Source of the DNA: an uncultured Sphingomonas sp. | GTDB taxonomy: Bacteria > Pseudomonadota > Alphaproteobacteria > Sphingomonadales > Sphingomonadaceae | DNA: 64,000 nucleotides | Assembly (NCBI RefSeq): GCF_913774285.1 | Contig: NZ_CAJYHX010000006.1 | Span: 186,001 to 250,000 of the forward strand | Direction: 5' to 3' | Shown: in pieces, positions 43,350 through 51,594 of the stretch | Layout: each line of letters begins with the position of its first letter | Position numbering within the stretch: the first letter of the stretch is position 1 | Notes under the pieces: generated by a model | What the model saw: the letters and a program-made list of their open reading frames with translations, nothing else | Database searches by the model: none | What the model was told of the DNA's origin: nothing | Position numbers and translations under genes: made by a program

Positions 43350-44664
43350 ACCGCAGGACCTCGACACCTTTCTGGGCACCAAGCGGCGCCCCTGGTGGCG
43401 GCGCAACCTGCGCTGGCTCCTCATCGCGCTGGTCGTGGTGGTGCTGGGGCTGCTGGTCTCGCGCTGCTTCGCGCCCAAGCCGCCGCCCAACTACATCACC
43501 GTGCCGGCCGAGAAGGGCGCGCTGTCGGTGACCGTCTCCGCGACCGGCCGGCTCGCGCCGATCCGTCAGGTGACGGTGGGCTCGGAAATCTCGGGCCTCG
43601 TCCTCAAGGTGCTGGTCGACGTCAATGATCGGGTGACCGAAGGGCAGACGATCGCGATCATCGACCCCGCCCGGCTCGACGACGCGATCACCCAGAGCCG
43701 CGCGACGCTCTCCGCAAACGAGGCCGCGGTGGCACAGACTCAGGCGACGCTGGACGAAGCGACCGCGCAGCTTCGCCGCATGGAGGAAGTCAGCCGCCTC
43801 TCGGGCGGCAAGGTGCCTGCCAAGACCGAGCTCGATACCGCGCGCGCCGCCGTCGCCCGCGCGCGCGCCAATCTCCGCTCGGCCCAAGCCAATGTGATCT
43901 CCGCCCAGGCTTCGCTGTCGTCGAACCAGACCCAGCGCACTCGCTCGATCATCCGCTCGCCGGTGAACGGCGTGGTGCTCGCCCGCCAGGTCGATGCCGG
44001 CCAGACCGTCGCCGCGCAATTCAGCACGCCCAACATGTTCGTCATCGCTCAGGACCTGACCCATATGAAGCTGGAGGTGGCGATCGACGAGGCCGATGTC
44101 GGCTCGGTCAAGGTCGGCCTGCCGGCCAGCTTTACGGTGGACGCCTTCCCCGGCCGCACCTTCCCGGCGCAGATCACCCGCGTCGACCTCGGCTCGAACC
44201 TTACCGCCTCGACCGCAACGACGAGCGCCACGACCAGCACGACCACCGCCAACCAGGTCGTCTCCTATGCCGCGATCCTCTCGGTCGCCAATCCGGACCT
44301 GACGCTGCGCCCCGGCATGACCGCAACCGCGACGATCGGCGTCGAGAAGCTGGACAACGCGCTGCTCATTCCCAACGGCGCGTTGCGCTACACCCCGCAG
44401 GATGCCGGCGCGAAGAGCGGCGGCGGCGGGATCCAGTTCGGCCCGCGCCGCGAGGAGCAGCAAAAGGCGATCGGCCGCGGCAGCAAGCAGACGGTCTATG
44501 TCGTCGGCAGCGATGGCAAGCCGCAGAAGGTGGAGGTCGTCACCGGTCCCAGCGACGGCAGCCGCACCGCGGTGACCAGCACCCAGCTCAGGCCCGGCAT
44601 GAAGGTGATCGTCGGGGTCCAGGCGAACGGCCTGGCCAAGCCAGCCAAGGACGATCAGAACTAA
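43339..44664 (+). CDS. periplasmic adaptor subunit (MacA/HlyD family)
   Basis: The 441-residue protein has an N-terminal membrane anchor (WLLIALVVVVLGLLV, ~32-46), a lipoyl half-motif GRLAPIRQVTVGSEISGLV (~75-93), a long coiled-coil hairpin (AVAQTQATLDEATAQLRR and the Ala-rich return helix), the second lipoyl half RSIIRSPVNGVVLAR, and beta-barrel and membrane-proximal domains. A Ser/Thr-rich insertion (ASTATTSATTSTTTA, ~295) is unusual. It bridges the ABC exporter and the outer-membrane factor. It overlaps the gene before it by 11 bases. Confidence 0.9.
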   Translation: MPSEPQDLDTFLGTKRRPWWRRNLRWLLIALVVVVLGLLVSRCFAPKPPPNYITVPAEKGALSVTVSATGRLAPIRQVTVGSEISGLVLKVLVDVNDRVTEGQTIAIIDPARLDDAITQSRATLSANEAAVAQTQATLDEATAQLRRMEEVSRLSGGKVPAKTELDTARAAVARARANLRSAQANVISAQASLSSNQTQRTRSIIRSPVNGVVLARQVDAGQTVAAQFSTPNMFVIAQDLTHMKLEVAIDEADVGSVKVGLPASFTVDAFPGRTFPAQITRVDLGSNLTASTATTSATTSTTTANQVVSYAAILSVANPDLTLRPGMTATATIGVEKLDNALLIPNGALRYTPQDAGAKSGGGGIQFGPRREEQQKAIGRGSKQTVYVVGSDGKPQKVEVVTGPSDGSRTAVTSTQLRPGMKVIVGVQANGLAKPAKDDQN

Positions 44665-44665
44665 G

Positions 44666-45370
44666 ATGGCCGAGCCGCTTATCCAGCTCCAGGGCATCAC
44701 CAAGACGTTCGGCGAGGGGCCGACCGCGTTCCAGGCGCTGAAGGGCGTCGATCTCACGATCGAGGCGGGTGCGTTCCTGGCGGTGATGGGAGCCTCGGGC
44801 TCGGGCAAGTCGACGACGATGAACATCCTCGGCTGTCTCGATGTGCCGACGGGCGGCAGCTACCTCTTCCGCGGCGTGCCCGTCGAAAAGCTCGATCGCG
44901 ACCAGCGCGCCTATCTGCGCCGCCGCTATCTCGGCTTCGTGTTCCAGGGCTTCAACCTGCTCGCGCGCACCACCGCGCTGGAGAATGTCGAGCTGCCGCT
45001 GCTCTACCGCGGCGAGCACCGCAAGGCGCGGCGCGAGGCGGCGATGGCGGCGCTGGAGCAGGTCGGGCTCGATCGCTGGGCGGACCATACGCCCTCGGAG
45101 CTTTCCGGCGGCCAGCAGCAGCGCGTCGCCATCGCCCGCGCGATCGTGACGCAGCCCGATGTGCTGCTCGCCGACGAACCGACCGGCAATCTGGACAGCG
45201 AGCGTTCGGTGGAGATCATGAAGCTGCTTCAGCGCCTCAACGCGGAGCTCGGCATCACCGTGCTGATGGTCACCCACGAGCCCGAGATGGCAAGCTTCGC
45301 GCGCACGATCGTGCACTTCAAGGACGGGCTGGTCGAGCGGACCGAGACCCCCGCCGGCATGGGGGTCTGA
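44666..45370 (+). CDS. MacB/LolD-type ABC transporter ATP-binding protein
   Basis: The 234-residue ATPase has Walker [10 protein letters not shown] (~39-47), the Q loop FVFQGFNLL, the signature [15 protein letters not shown] (~145-159) and Walker [10 protein letters not shown], with the H-loop in MVTHEPE. It belongs to the group that powers MacB-like exporters of antibiotics, peptides or lipids. It follows the adaptor stop by one base and is followed by its permease after four bases, so all four genes form one operon. The substrate is not evident. Confidence 0.94.
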   Translation: MAEPLIQLQGITKTFGEGPTAFQALKGVDLTIEAGAFLAVMGASGSGKSTTMNILGCLDVPTGGSYLFRGVPVEKLDRDQRAYLRRRYLGFVFQGFNLLARTTALENVELPLLYRGEHRKARREAAMAALEQVGLDRWADHTPSELSGGQQQRVAIARAIVTQPDVLLADEPTGNLDSERSVEIMKLLQRLNAELGITVLMVTHEPEMASFARTIVHFKDGLVERTETPAGMGV

Positions 45371-45374
45371 GGCA

Positions 45375-46574
45375 ATGCTGTTCACCACCCTGCTCCTCTC
45401 GCTGCGCGAAATCCGCCGCCACATCCTGCGCTCGTTCCTGACAACGCTCGGCATCATCATCGGCGTCGCGGCGGTGATCACGATGGTGACGCTGGGCAAC
45501 GGCGTTTCCGCCTCGGTGCAGGCGTCGATCAGCTCGCTCGGCAACAACACGCTCACCGTCTTCCCCAGCGGCGGTCGACGCGGCGGCGGCAACGCCCCGC
45601 CCCAGTTCGAGAATGGCGACATCCAGGCAATCCGCCAGCAGGTGAGCGGCGTCAGCGCGGTCGCACCGCAGGCTTCCGCCTCGGCGCTGGCGGTGCGCAA
45701 CGCGCAGAACTGGAACGCGTCGGTCACCGGCACCAGCAACGACTATTTCGCTGCGCAGAATCTGGAATTCGCCGCCGGCCGGCGCTTCACCGAGGCAGAG
45801 CAGAGCGCCGGCAAGTCGGTGTGCGTGATCGGCGATACCATCCGCGCCAATCTGTTCGCCAATGACGATCCGGTCGGCGAACGCTTCCGCCTCGGCACGG
45901 TGAGCTGCGAAGTGGTGGGCGTGCTCAAGAAGCGCGACAATGCCGGCTTCACCGATCCCAACTCCACCGTGGTGCTGCCGCTCAAGACGGTGCAGCGCCG
46001 TTTGGTCGGCAACCAGAACGTGCTCGCGATCCAGATTGCGGTGGCGCCGGGCTATGACACCGCAGGCGTCAAGCAGTCGATCGTCGGTCTGCTGCGCGAG
46101 CGCCGCCACCTCACCCCCGATCAGCCCGACAATTTCGACATCTTCGACAGCGCCGAATTCGCCTCGACGGTGAGCAACCAGATGCAGCAGATGACGCTGT
46201 TCGTCGCCGCGATCGCCGCGGTGAGCCTGCTCGTCGGCGGCATCGGTATCATGAACATCATGCTGGTGTCGGTGACCGAGCGGACCCGCGAGATCGGCAT
46301 CCGTCTCGCCATCGGCGCGCTGGGCAAGGAAGTGCTGCTGCAGTTCCTGGTCGAGGCGGTGGCCCTGTCGTGCCTGGGCGGGCTGATCGGCGTCGGGCTC
46401 GCCTTCTTCGCCTCCTGGGGCCTGGCCAAGCTGGCCGACCTGCCCTTCACCTTCGACCTGTCGATCAACCTGATCAGCTTCGCGATCTCGGCGCTGATCG
46501 GCATCGTGTTCGGCTTCTTCCCGGCGCGGCGCGCCGCCGCACTCAATCCGATCGACGCCTTGCGGCACGAATAG
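45375..46574 (+). CDS. MacB-like ABC transporter permease (FtsX family)
   Basis: The 399-residue protein has an N-terminal helix (FLTTLGIIIGVAAVITMV, ~20-37), a large periplasmic domain (~45-270) and three C-terminal helices with the FtsX signature GGIGIMNIMLVSVTERTREIGIRLAIGA split over ~287-314, ending FFPARRAAALNPIDALRHE. In E. coli MacB the ATPase and this unit are fused; here they are separate. The last 32 bases overlap the end of the convergent mocA-like gene on the other strand. Confidence 0.92.
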   Translation: MLFTTLLLSLREIRRHILRSFLTTLGIIIGVAAVITMVTLGNGVSASVQASISSLGNNTLTVFPSGGRRGGGNAPPQFENGDIQAIRQQVSGVSAVAPQASASALAVRNAQNWNASVTGTSNDYFAAQNLEFAAGRRFTEAEQSAGKSVCVIGDTIRANLFANDDPVGERFRLGTVSCEVVGVLKKRDNAGFTDPNSTVVLPLKTVQRRLVGNQNVLAIQIAVAPGYDTAGVKQSIVGLLRERRHLTPDQPDNFDIFDSAEFASTVSNQMQQMTLFVAAIAAVSLLVGGIGIMNIMLVSVTERTREIGIRLAIGALGKEVLLQFLVEAVALSCLGGLIGVGLAFFASWGLAKLADLPFTFDLSINLISFAISALIGIVFGFFPARRAAALNPIDALRHE

Positions 46575-47157
46575 CCGCCGCCGCCTCGCGCCCGCGGAGC
46601 GCCTCCAGGTCCTCGCGGGTGTCGATGTCGACCAGTTCCTCGGGCCGGGTGATGACATGGTGGCCGCGCAGGATCAGCGTCCGCGCCCCGGCATCGCCCT
46701 CCAGGCTGCACAGCTCGGCGAAATGGTCGCGGCCGATCAGCGCCGGGGGCATCGGCTGGACGCCGTCGCTGGAGGCGACCAGGGTCGCGCCATTGTCCGA
46801 AGCCTCGAACAGCCGGTAGCAATGCGTCACGGTGACACGCGGCATGTCCGCCAGCGCGATCAGCACCGCTTGCGCCCCCGCCTGCTCGGCCGCCTGCACG
46901 CCGTAGCGCACCGACCGCGCCTGGCCCTGCGACGGATCGGGGTTCTCCACCACCTGGAACCCGCGTTCGGCAAAATCGAGCGTGGTATCCGACACCACTG
47001 CAATCCTGGCGAGGAAGGGGATATTTTCCAGCGCCGTCACGACATGAAACGCGAGGGGATGGCCGAGATATTCCTCGGTCAGCTTGTCACCGTCGGTGAA
47101 CCGTTCGGACTTGCCCGCGGCGAGCAGGACGAGCGCGGTCTTTTCAGGAGTCAGCAT
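46543..47157 (-). CDS. MocA/MobA-like nucleotidyltransferase
   Basis: The 204-residue protein has the nucleotide-binding signature VLLAAGKSERFTDGDKL (~11-27), GQARSVRYGV (~77), LIALADMPRVT (~98-108; metal-binding Asp) and PPALIGRDHF. The family includes molybdenum-cofactor cytidylyl- and guanylyltransferases; its partner XdhC-like gene overlaps by 14 bases upstream, which favours the MocA (CTP, xanthine-dehydrogenase class) role. No molybdoenzyme gene is in the window. Its C-terminal 32 bases overlap the macB-like gene tail to tail. Confidence 0.86.
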   Translation of the reverse strand: MLTPEKTALVLLAAGKSERFTDGDKLTEEYLGHPLAFHVVTALENIPFLARIAVVSDTTLDFAERGFQVVENPDPSQGQARSVRYGVQAAEQAGAQAVLIALADMPRVTVTHCYRLFEASDNGATLVASSDGVQPMPPALIGRDHFAELCSLEGDAGARTLILRGHHVITRPEELVDIDTREDLEALRGREAAAAIRAARRRSD

Positions 47158-48055
47158 GAAAGGTCTTCACCATGGCGGCGGCGATGGAAAGGGCGATCTC
47201 GGACGGACCGATCGCGCCGATCGAAAGCCCCGCCGGCCCCTCGATCCGCGCGAGATCCTGGGCTGAGACGCCCGCCGCGCCAAGTCGTTCCAGCCGTGCC
47301 GCGTGGCTGCGCCGCGAACCGAGCGCCGCGACATAGCCGGTGGGGTGGGCCAGCGCCGCGACCAGCGCGGCATCGTCGATCTTGGGATCGTGGCTCAGCG
47401 TCACCACCGCCGTCGCCGGATCGGGCTTGAGCGCGGTCACCGCCTCGTCGGGCCAGCGATCGTCGAGCGTCACGCCGGGGAAGCGCTCCTCGGTGAGGAA
47501 GCGTCCGCGCGGATCGATCACCGTCGTCGCGATGCCCAGCTCGCGCGCCAGCCCCGCCAGCGCCTGCGCGATCTGCACCGCGCCCACGATCAGCAGCCGC
47601 CGCGGCGGATCGTAGCGGTTGACGAACCCCTCCGCTCGAATTGCGCTCCGCCCGGTGGCAAGGTCGGTGCCGATCTCGATCGCACGACCTTCGGCGCGCG
47701 CCGCGCGGATCGCATCGAACAGTTCGGGCGGGAAGCCTTGTGCCGAAACCGGCTGGACCAACACGGCGATCTGCCCACCGCAGGGCAGCCCGACTTCCCA
47801 GGCCGCGGCATCGGCGACACCATAGTCCTTCACCACCGCGGGCGCGCCGGCGATAACATCGGTAGCGGTCTGCAGGATATCGGTTTCGACGCAGCCGCCG
47901 GAAACGGAGCCTTCGAATCGCCCGTCCTCATGGACCAGCAAATGGCTGCCGCGCGGGCGCGGGGCCGAGCCCCAGGTGGTCACCACCGTAGCCAGCGCCA
48001 TCCTCGCCCCGCGCCAGGCCTCGGCCGCTGCCAGCACGCTGTCGTTGTCGGCCAC
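47144..48055 (-). CDS. XdhC family protein
   Basis: The 303-residue protein begins ADNDSVLAAAEAWRG and has VTTWGSAPRPRGSHLLVHEDG with SVSGGCVETDI (~50), the XdhC/CoxI N-terminal block, and a C-terminal Rossmann domain with LLIVGAVQIAQALAGLA and YVAALGSRRSHAAR. XdhC-type proteins bind and sulfurate molybdenum cofactor before insertion into xanthine-dehydrogenase-class enzymes. The GTG at 48055 is preferred because GGGAG lies ~11 bases before it and the family terminus fits; a GTG six codons earlier (48073) is possible. Confidence 0.85.
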   Translation of the reverse strand: MADNDSVLAAAEAWRGARMALATVVTTWGSAPRPRGSHLLVHEDGRFEGSVSGGCVETDILQTATDVIAGAPAVVKDYGVADAAAWEVGLPCGGQIAVLVQPVSAQGFPPELFDAIRAARAEGRAIEIGTDLATGRSAIRAEGFVNRYDPPRRLLIVGAVQIAQALAGLARELGIATTVIDPRGRFLTEERFPGVTLDDRWPDEAVTALKPDPATAVVTLSHDPKIDDAALVAALAHPTGYVAALGSRRSHAARLERLGAAGVSAQDLARIEGPAGLSIGAIGPSEIALSIAAAMVKTFHADS

Positions 48056-48109
48056 TTGTCTCGCTCCCGTCACATCCGCTGCCTAACCGCCTAGACGAAG
48101 GAGAGTTTC

Positions 48110-49180
48110 GTGACGAGACTGATGTTATTGGCCATGGCGCTGGTGGCGCCCGCCCTCGCTTTCGGACAAGGTCATCCCATGCAGAAGCCCATGCCCCGCA
48201 TCGTCGTGATCGCCCATCGCGGCGCCAGCGGCGAGCGGCCCGAGCACACCTTGCTCTCCTACCAGCGCGCGATCGACCTCGGCGCCGATTTCATCGAACC
48301 CGATCTCGTCCCCACCAAGGACGGCGAACTGGTCGCCCGGCACGAGAACGCCATCACCGACACGACCGACGTAGCGGCGCATCCCGAGTTCGCCGATCGC
48401 AAGACCACCAAGACAATCGATGGCCAGACTCTCACCGGCTGGTTCACCGAGGATTTTACCCTGGCCGAGCTCAAGACGCTACGCGCCAAGGAACGCCTCC
48501 CCAAGATGCGCCCTGGCAACGTGGCCTATGATGGACAGGCCACCATCCCGACGCTCGACGAGATCATCGCGCTCGCCAAGAAGGAATCGGCGCGGCTGCA
48601 CCGCACGATCGGCATCTATCCCGAGACCAAGCACCCGAGCTATTTCGCCTCGATCGGCCTGCCGCTGGAGGCTAGGCTGGTCGCCAAGCTCAAGGCCGCC
48701 GGCTGGGACCGCGCCGATGCGCCGGTGTTCATCCAGTCGTTCGAGGTGAACAACCTCAAGCAGCTCCACACCATGACCAAGGTGCCGCTGATCCAGTTGA
48801 TGGCCGGCAGCCAGGGTCCAGCCGACCACGCCTATGCCAGCTACAAGGAAATGGCGACGCCGGAGGGGCTCAAGGCCATCGCGCACTACGCCGCCGGTAT
48901 CGGCCCCGAGTTGACCCAGATCCTCGCCACCGACGGCACCCCCTCGACACTGGTCGCCGATGCCCATGCCGCGGGCCTGAAGCTGCATCCCTGGACGTTC
49001 CGCGCCGAGAATTTCTTCCTGATGCCCGCCTATCGGGTCGGCACCGATCCCGCCGGGCATGGGCAGCTCGAAGCGGAGATCACCGCCTTCCTCAAGGCCG
49101 GGATCGACGGCTTCTTTACCGATTTTCCTTCCATCGGCGTGCCCGCTCGGGATAGCTTCCTGAAAACCCGCGACAAGTAA
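48110..49180 (+). CDS. glpQ: periplasmic glycerophosphodiester phosphodiesterase
   Basis: The 356-residue protein has a signal peptide (LMLLAMALVAPALAFGQ) and the GDPD fold motifs VIAHRGASGERPEHTL (~33-48; catalytic HR and E-H), ADFIEPDLVPTKDGELVARHE (E-D metal ligands, then the second catalytic His), and LHPWTFRAENF near the end. It cleaves glycerophosphodiesters from phospholipid breakdown to glycerol-3-phosphate in the periplasm. Translation starts at a GTG with AAGGAGA nine bases upstream. The size and form match GlpQ rather than the cytoplasmic UgpQ. Confidence 0.92.
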   Translation: MTRLMLLAMALVAPALAFGQGHPMQKPMPRIVVIAHRGASGERPEHTLLSYQRAIDLGADFIEPDLVPTKDGELVARHENAITDTTDVAAHPEFADRKTTKTIDGQTLTGWFTEDFTLAELKTLRAKERLPKMRPGNVAYDGQATIPTLDEIIALAKKESARLHRTIGIYPETKHPSYFASIGLPLEARLVAKLKAAGWDRADAPVFIQSFEVNNLKQLHTMTKVPLIQLMAGSQGPADHAYASYKEMATPEGLKAIAHYAAGIGPELTQILATDGTPSTLVADAHAAGLKLHPWTFRAENFFLMPAYRVGTDPAGHGQLEAEITAFLKAGIDGFFTDFPSIGVPARDSFLKTRDK

Positions 49181-49190
49181 GGCTTACCCG

Positions 49191-49415
49191 ATGCGCATCC
49201 TCCCCGTTTTGCTTATGCTGCCGCTGCTCGCGGGGGGATGCGTGGTGAAGACCGCCGCAAACGTGGTGACGCTGCCGGTACGGGCCGGCGCCAAGGCCGT
49301 CGACTGGACGACCACGAGCCAGGAAGAAGCCGATCGCAACCGCGGGCGTGAGATGCGCAAGCGCGAGAAGGAATGCCGCAAGCATCCCGAGCGCTGCCAG
49401 AATCAGCAGCGCTAA
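49191..49415 (+). CDS. small lipoprotein of unknown function
   Basis: 74 residues with a lipoprotein signal peptide (LPVLLMLPLLAGGC, lipobox LAGG-C), followed by a short Ala/Val segment and a highly charged tail rich in Arg, Lys and Glu with two cysteines (KECRKHPERCQ). No family is recognised. It starts ten bases after the glycerophosphodiesterase stop and is probably co-transcribed. Confidence 0.72.
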   Translation: MRILPVLLMLPLLAGGCVVKTAANVVTLPVRAGAKAVDWTTTSQEEADRNRGREMRKREKECRKHPERCQNQQR

Positions 49416-49427
49416 GCGTCGTTGGCC

Positions 49428-50414
49428 TCAGTCCAGCGTGCCGACCGCGGCCTCGACCAGCGCCGCCATGCGCTGCTGATCCGCCCGTGACGGGTGGAAG
49501 TTGCAGGCGGTAAGCGCCAGCGTTGGCACTTCCACCGCCTTGACCTTGGTCTCCGCAGCCACCGCACGCACGTCGCCGATGAAATTGGCCGCGCCCATCA
49601 GCAGGAACCGCGCGCCGGGGTTCGCCTGCTGCAGGTGGCGTACGAAAGCGACGTACTTCGCCCGATAGTCGGCCCGCAGCGCCGCCTCGTCCTTCCATGC
49701 TTCGCCCGCATGCACCGGAGTCGAGAAATCATTGGTGCCGAGGTTGATGACGATCAGCTGCGGCTTCCAGTCGTCGGCGGCGGCAGGTGTCGGCGCGCCG
49801 GGGATCGCGCGGGGATAGAGCACCGGCAGCGTCTCGCCGGGATTGCCCCCGGCATAGTTGCGCACCACCCCGCGCCCGGAGAAGGCGATCACGCGATAAT
49901 CGGCGCCCCATTTCTTCGCGACCAGCGGGCCGAAGGCGAGAGACGTGTTGGTCGTGTCGTGCACCGCCTCGGGCGTGCAGGTGCGGCTGTCCGAGGTGTC
50001 GCCATAGCCAACGCTGTGCGAGTCGCCGATGAACTCCACTCGACGCGCGCGGGCAATCGGGGACAGCGCCATGCCGTTCGTCGTGATGCCGACCATGCGA
50101 CTATAGCCGCTCTGAGTCTCGGTCAGCTTCTCGACGCGGATGACGTGGTCGCCATCCGCCAAGCCGTCGAAGCGGCGCTCGACACGGCCCGGCTTTTTCA
50201 GCACGGCACGCTCGACGCCGTCGATCAGGATGGCGAGATGATCGGTGCCGGCCTCGACCGAGACCGTCACCGCGGTACCCTTGAACCGCCCTTCGAAGTA
50301 AACGCCCGGCCAGCCGAAACGGCCATCTTCGGTCACCCGTCCGCCGGCATGCAGCGGCACGGGGGTTTCGGCGGGCGCGAGCATCAGCGCGGCGGCAAGG
50401 GCTAGGCGAAGCAT
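49428..50414 (-). CDS. SGNH/GDSL hydrolase, carbohydrate-esterase 2 like
   Basis: The 328-residue protein has a signal peptide (LRLALAAALMLAPAETP), an N-terminal beta-sandwich (~20-120; RFGWPGVYFEGRFKG) like the CE2 jelly roll, and an SGNH domain with block I EFIGDSHSVGYG (nucleophile Ser in GDS), block III LIVINLGTNDFS and block V HPSRADQQR with the catalytic His. It probably removes acetyl groups from a polysaccharide in the periplasm. It converges on the small lipoprotein gene with 12 bases between. Confidence 0.88.
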   Translation of the reverse strand: MLRLALAAALMLAPAETPVPLHAGGRVTEDGRFGWPGVYFEGRFKGTAVTVSVEAGTDHLAILIDGVERAVLKKPGRVERRFDGLADGDHVIRVEKLTETQSGYSRMVGITTNGMALSPIARARRVEFIGDSHSVGYGDTSDSRTCTPEAVHDTTNTSLAFGPLVAKKWGADYRVIAFSGRGVVRNYAGGNPGETLPVLYPRAIPGAPTPAAADDWKPQLIVINLGTNDFSTPVHAGEAWKDEAALRADYRAKYVAFVRHLQQANPGARFLLMGAANFIGDVRAVAAETKVKAVEVPTLALTACNFHPSRADQQRMAALVEAAVGTLD

Positions 50415-50445
50415 GCGCCCCGCCTAGCAAGCTGCATCGGTCGCG

Positions 50446-51342
50446 TCAGCCCCAGAGACGCTCGCGATAGGCCTCGAAACAGCGCGCGCCGCAGCGCAGC
50501 CGGATCAGCGCCCCTTCGGCCATTGCGGTCGCGCGGCGCGGATCCTCTTCCACGGCCGGACGGATCGCCTCGCGGTTCCAGTCCTCGCTGTGCTTGATGT
50601 CGAGCACCGCGTGCAGGGTGAAGTAGCGCGCTTCCTTGGGGCTGAGCCCGACGCGCTTCAGCCCCTCGGCGGTGGCCGCCGAGCGCCCCGGCGCGGTCAG
50701 CTCGATCACGCCCAGCGCGCCCACCGAATGCCAGGCATAGCGCCGGCTGCTCGCCATCGCGGTCATCGCATTGGCGAGGCACAGGCTCTCCCACACAGTG
50801 TTCTCGATCACCGGCGTCACCGCCAGCGTCTCGACCAGCGCGTCGAGCATCGGGCCGTGCATGCCCTTCTCGGTGCCATGGCCCATCTCGTCCCAGTAAT
50901 TGCGGGCGAGTTCGAGCTTGGGCCGGGTCGGCAGCTTGACCTGGGTCATCGCCACGAGGTCGTCGAACCCCGCCTCGCCGGCGGCTTCCTGCTCGAAAAA
51001 CCATCGAAGCTGGTCCCGGTCGGCATGCTCGGCGAGCCATGGGAAAAGCGGATCGCCCTGCCCGGGCCCGGTCGCCTTCAGCCCCTCGAACCAATCGATG
51101 AAGCCGTCGACGTCGGTCGGTGCCGCCGCGGCCTCGTCGGCTACCTCGGCACGCAGCTCCTCGAGGAACGCACCCTGCAGCCGCTCCATGCGCACATCGC
51201 GCTCGAACAGGCGCTGCCAGTCGTCGGACGGAAACCCTGGTTCGAGCCGCTCGCGGTTCCAGTGGGCAAGGCCCCGCTGGAAACTGTCGGTCAAGAACTG
51301 CGAACGAATGCGTGGCGCGAAATCGCGCGCTAGCGTTGCCAT
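50446..51342 (-). CDS. iron-containing redox enzyme, haem-oxygenase-like diiron family
   Basis: The 298-residue protein is all-helical and matches the haem-oxygenase-like diiron oxidase (HDO) pattern: FFEQEAAGEAGFDDLVAM (~106-123), ARNYWDEMGHGTEKGMHGPML (~139-159) and LHAVLDIKHSEDWNRE (~240-255), which supply the Glu, Asp and His ligands. Known relatives such as UndA and SznF-type enzymes use O2 for decarboxylation or N-oxygenation; the substrate here is unknown. The start MATLARDFAP was chosen; AGGAGAGAG lies ~13 bases upstream. It is divergent from the acetyl-CoA hydrolase gene. Confidence 0.8.
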   Translation of the reverse strand: MATLARDFAPRIRSQFLTDSFQRGLAHWNRERLEPGFPSDDWQRLFERDVRMERLQGAFLEELRAEVADEAAAAPTDVDGFIDWFEGLKATGPGQGDPLFPWLAEHADRDQLRWFFEQEAAGEAGFDDLVAMTQVKLPTRPKLELARNYWDEMGHGTEKGMHGPMLDALVETLAVTPVIENTVWESLCLANAMTAMASSRRYAWHSVGALGVIELTAPGRSAATAEGLKRVGLSPKEARYFTLHAVLDIKHSEDWNREAIRPAVEEDPRRATAMAEGALIRLRCGARCFEAYRERLWG

Positions 51343-51594
51343 GGGAAAACTCTCTCCTGCTTGGCCGCCTAAACCCCTCGGCGCTTGGGGGAGTTCCGGT
51401 CGATTCAACCAGATCAACCACTTGGCAGTCGTCGAACTGTCATGAGGAGTGCGGAAGGCGCACAAAAGGAACGCGTTGCCACGGCCGACGCATGCGCCGG
51501 GTGCATCCACCCAACCCAAGTAGGTAATTGCAACAATTGCACGCTGCTCGGTACGTCTGCATCGCCGCCAATGATGCAGCCCTTGAGAGGATTC

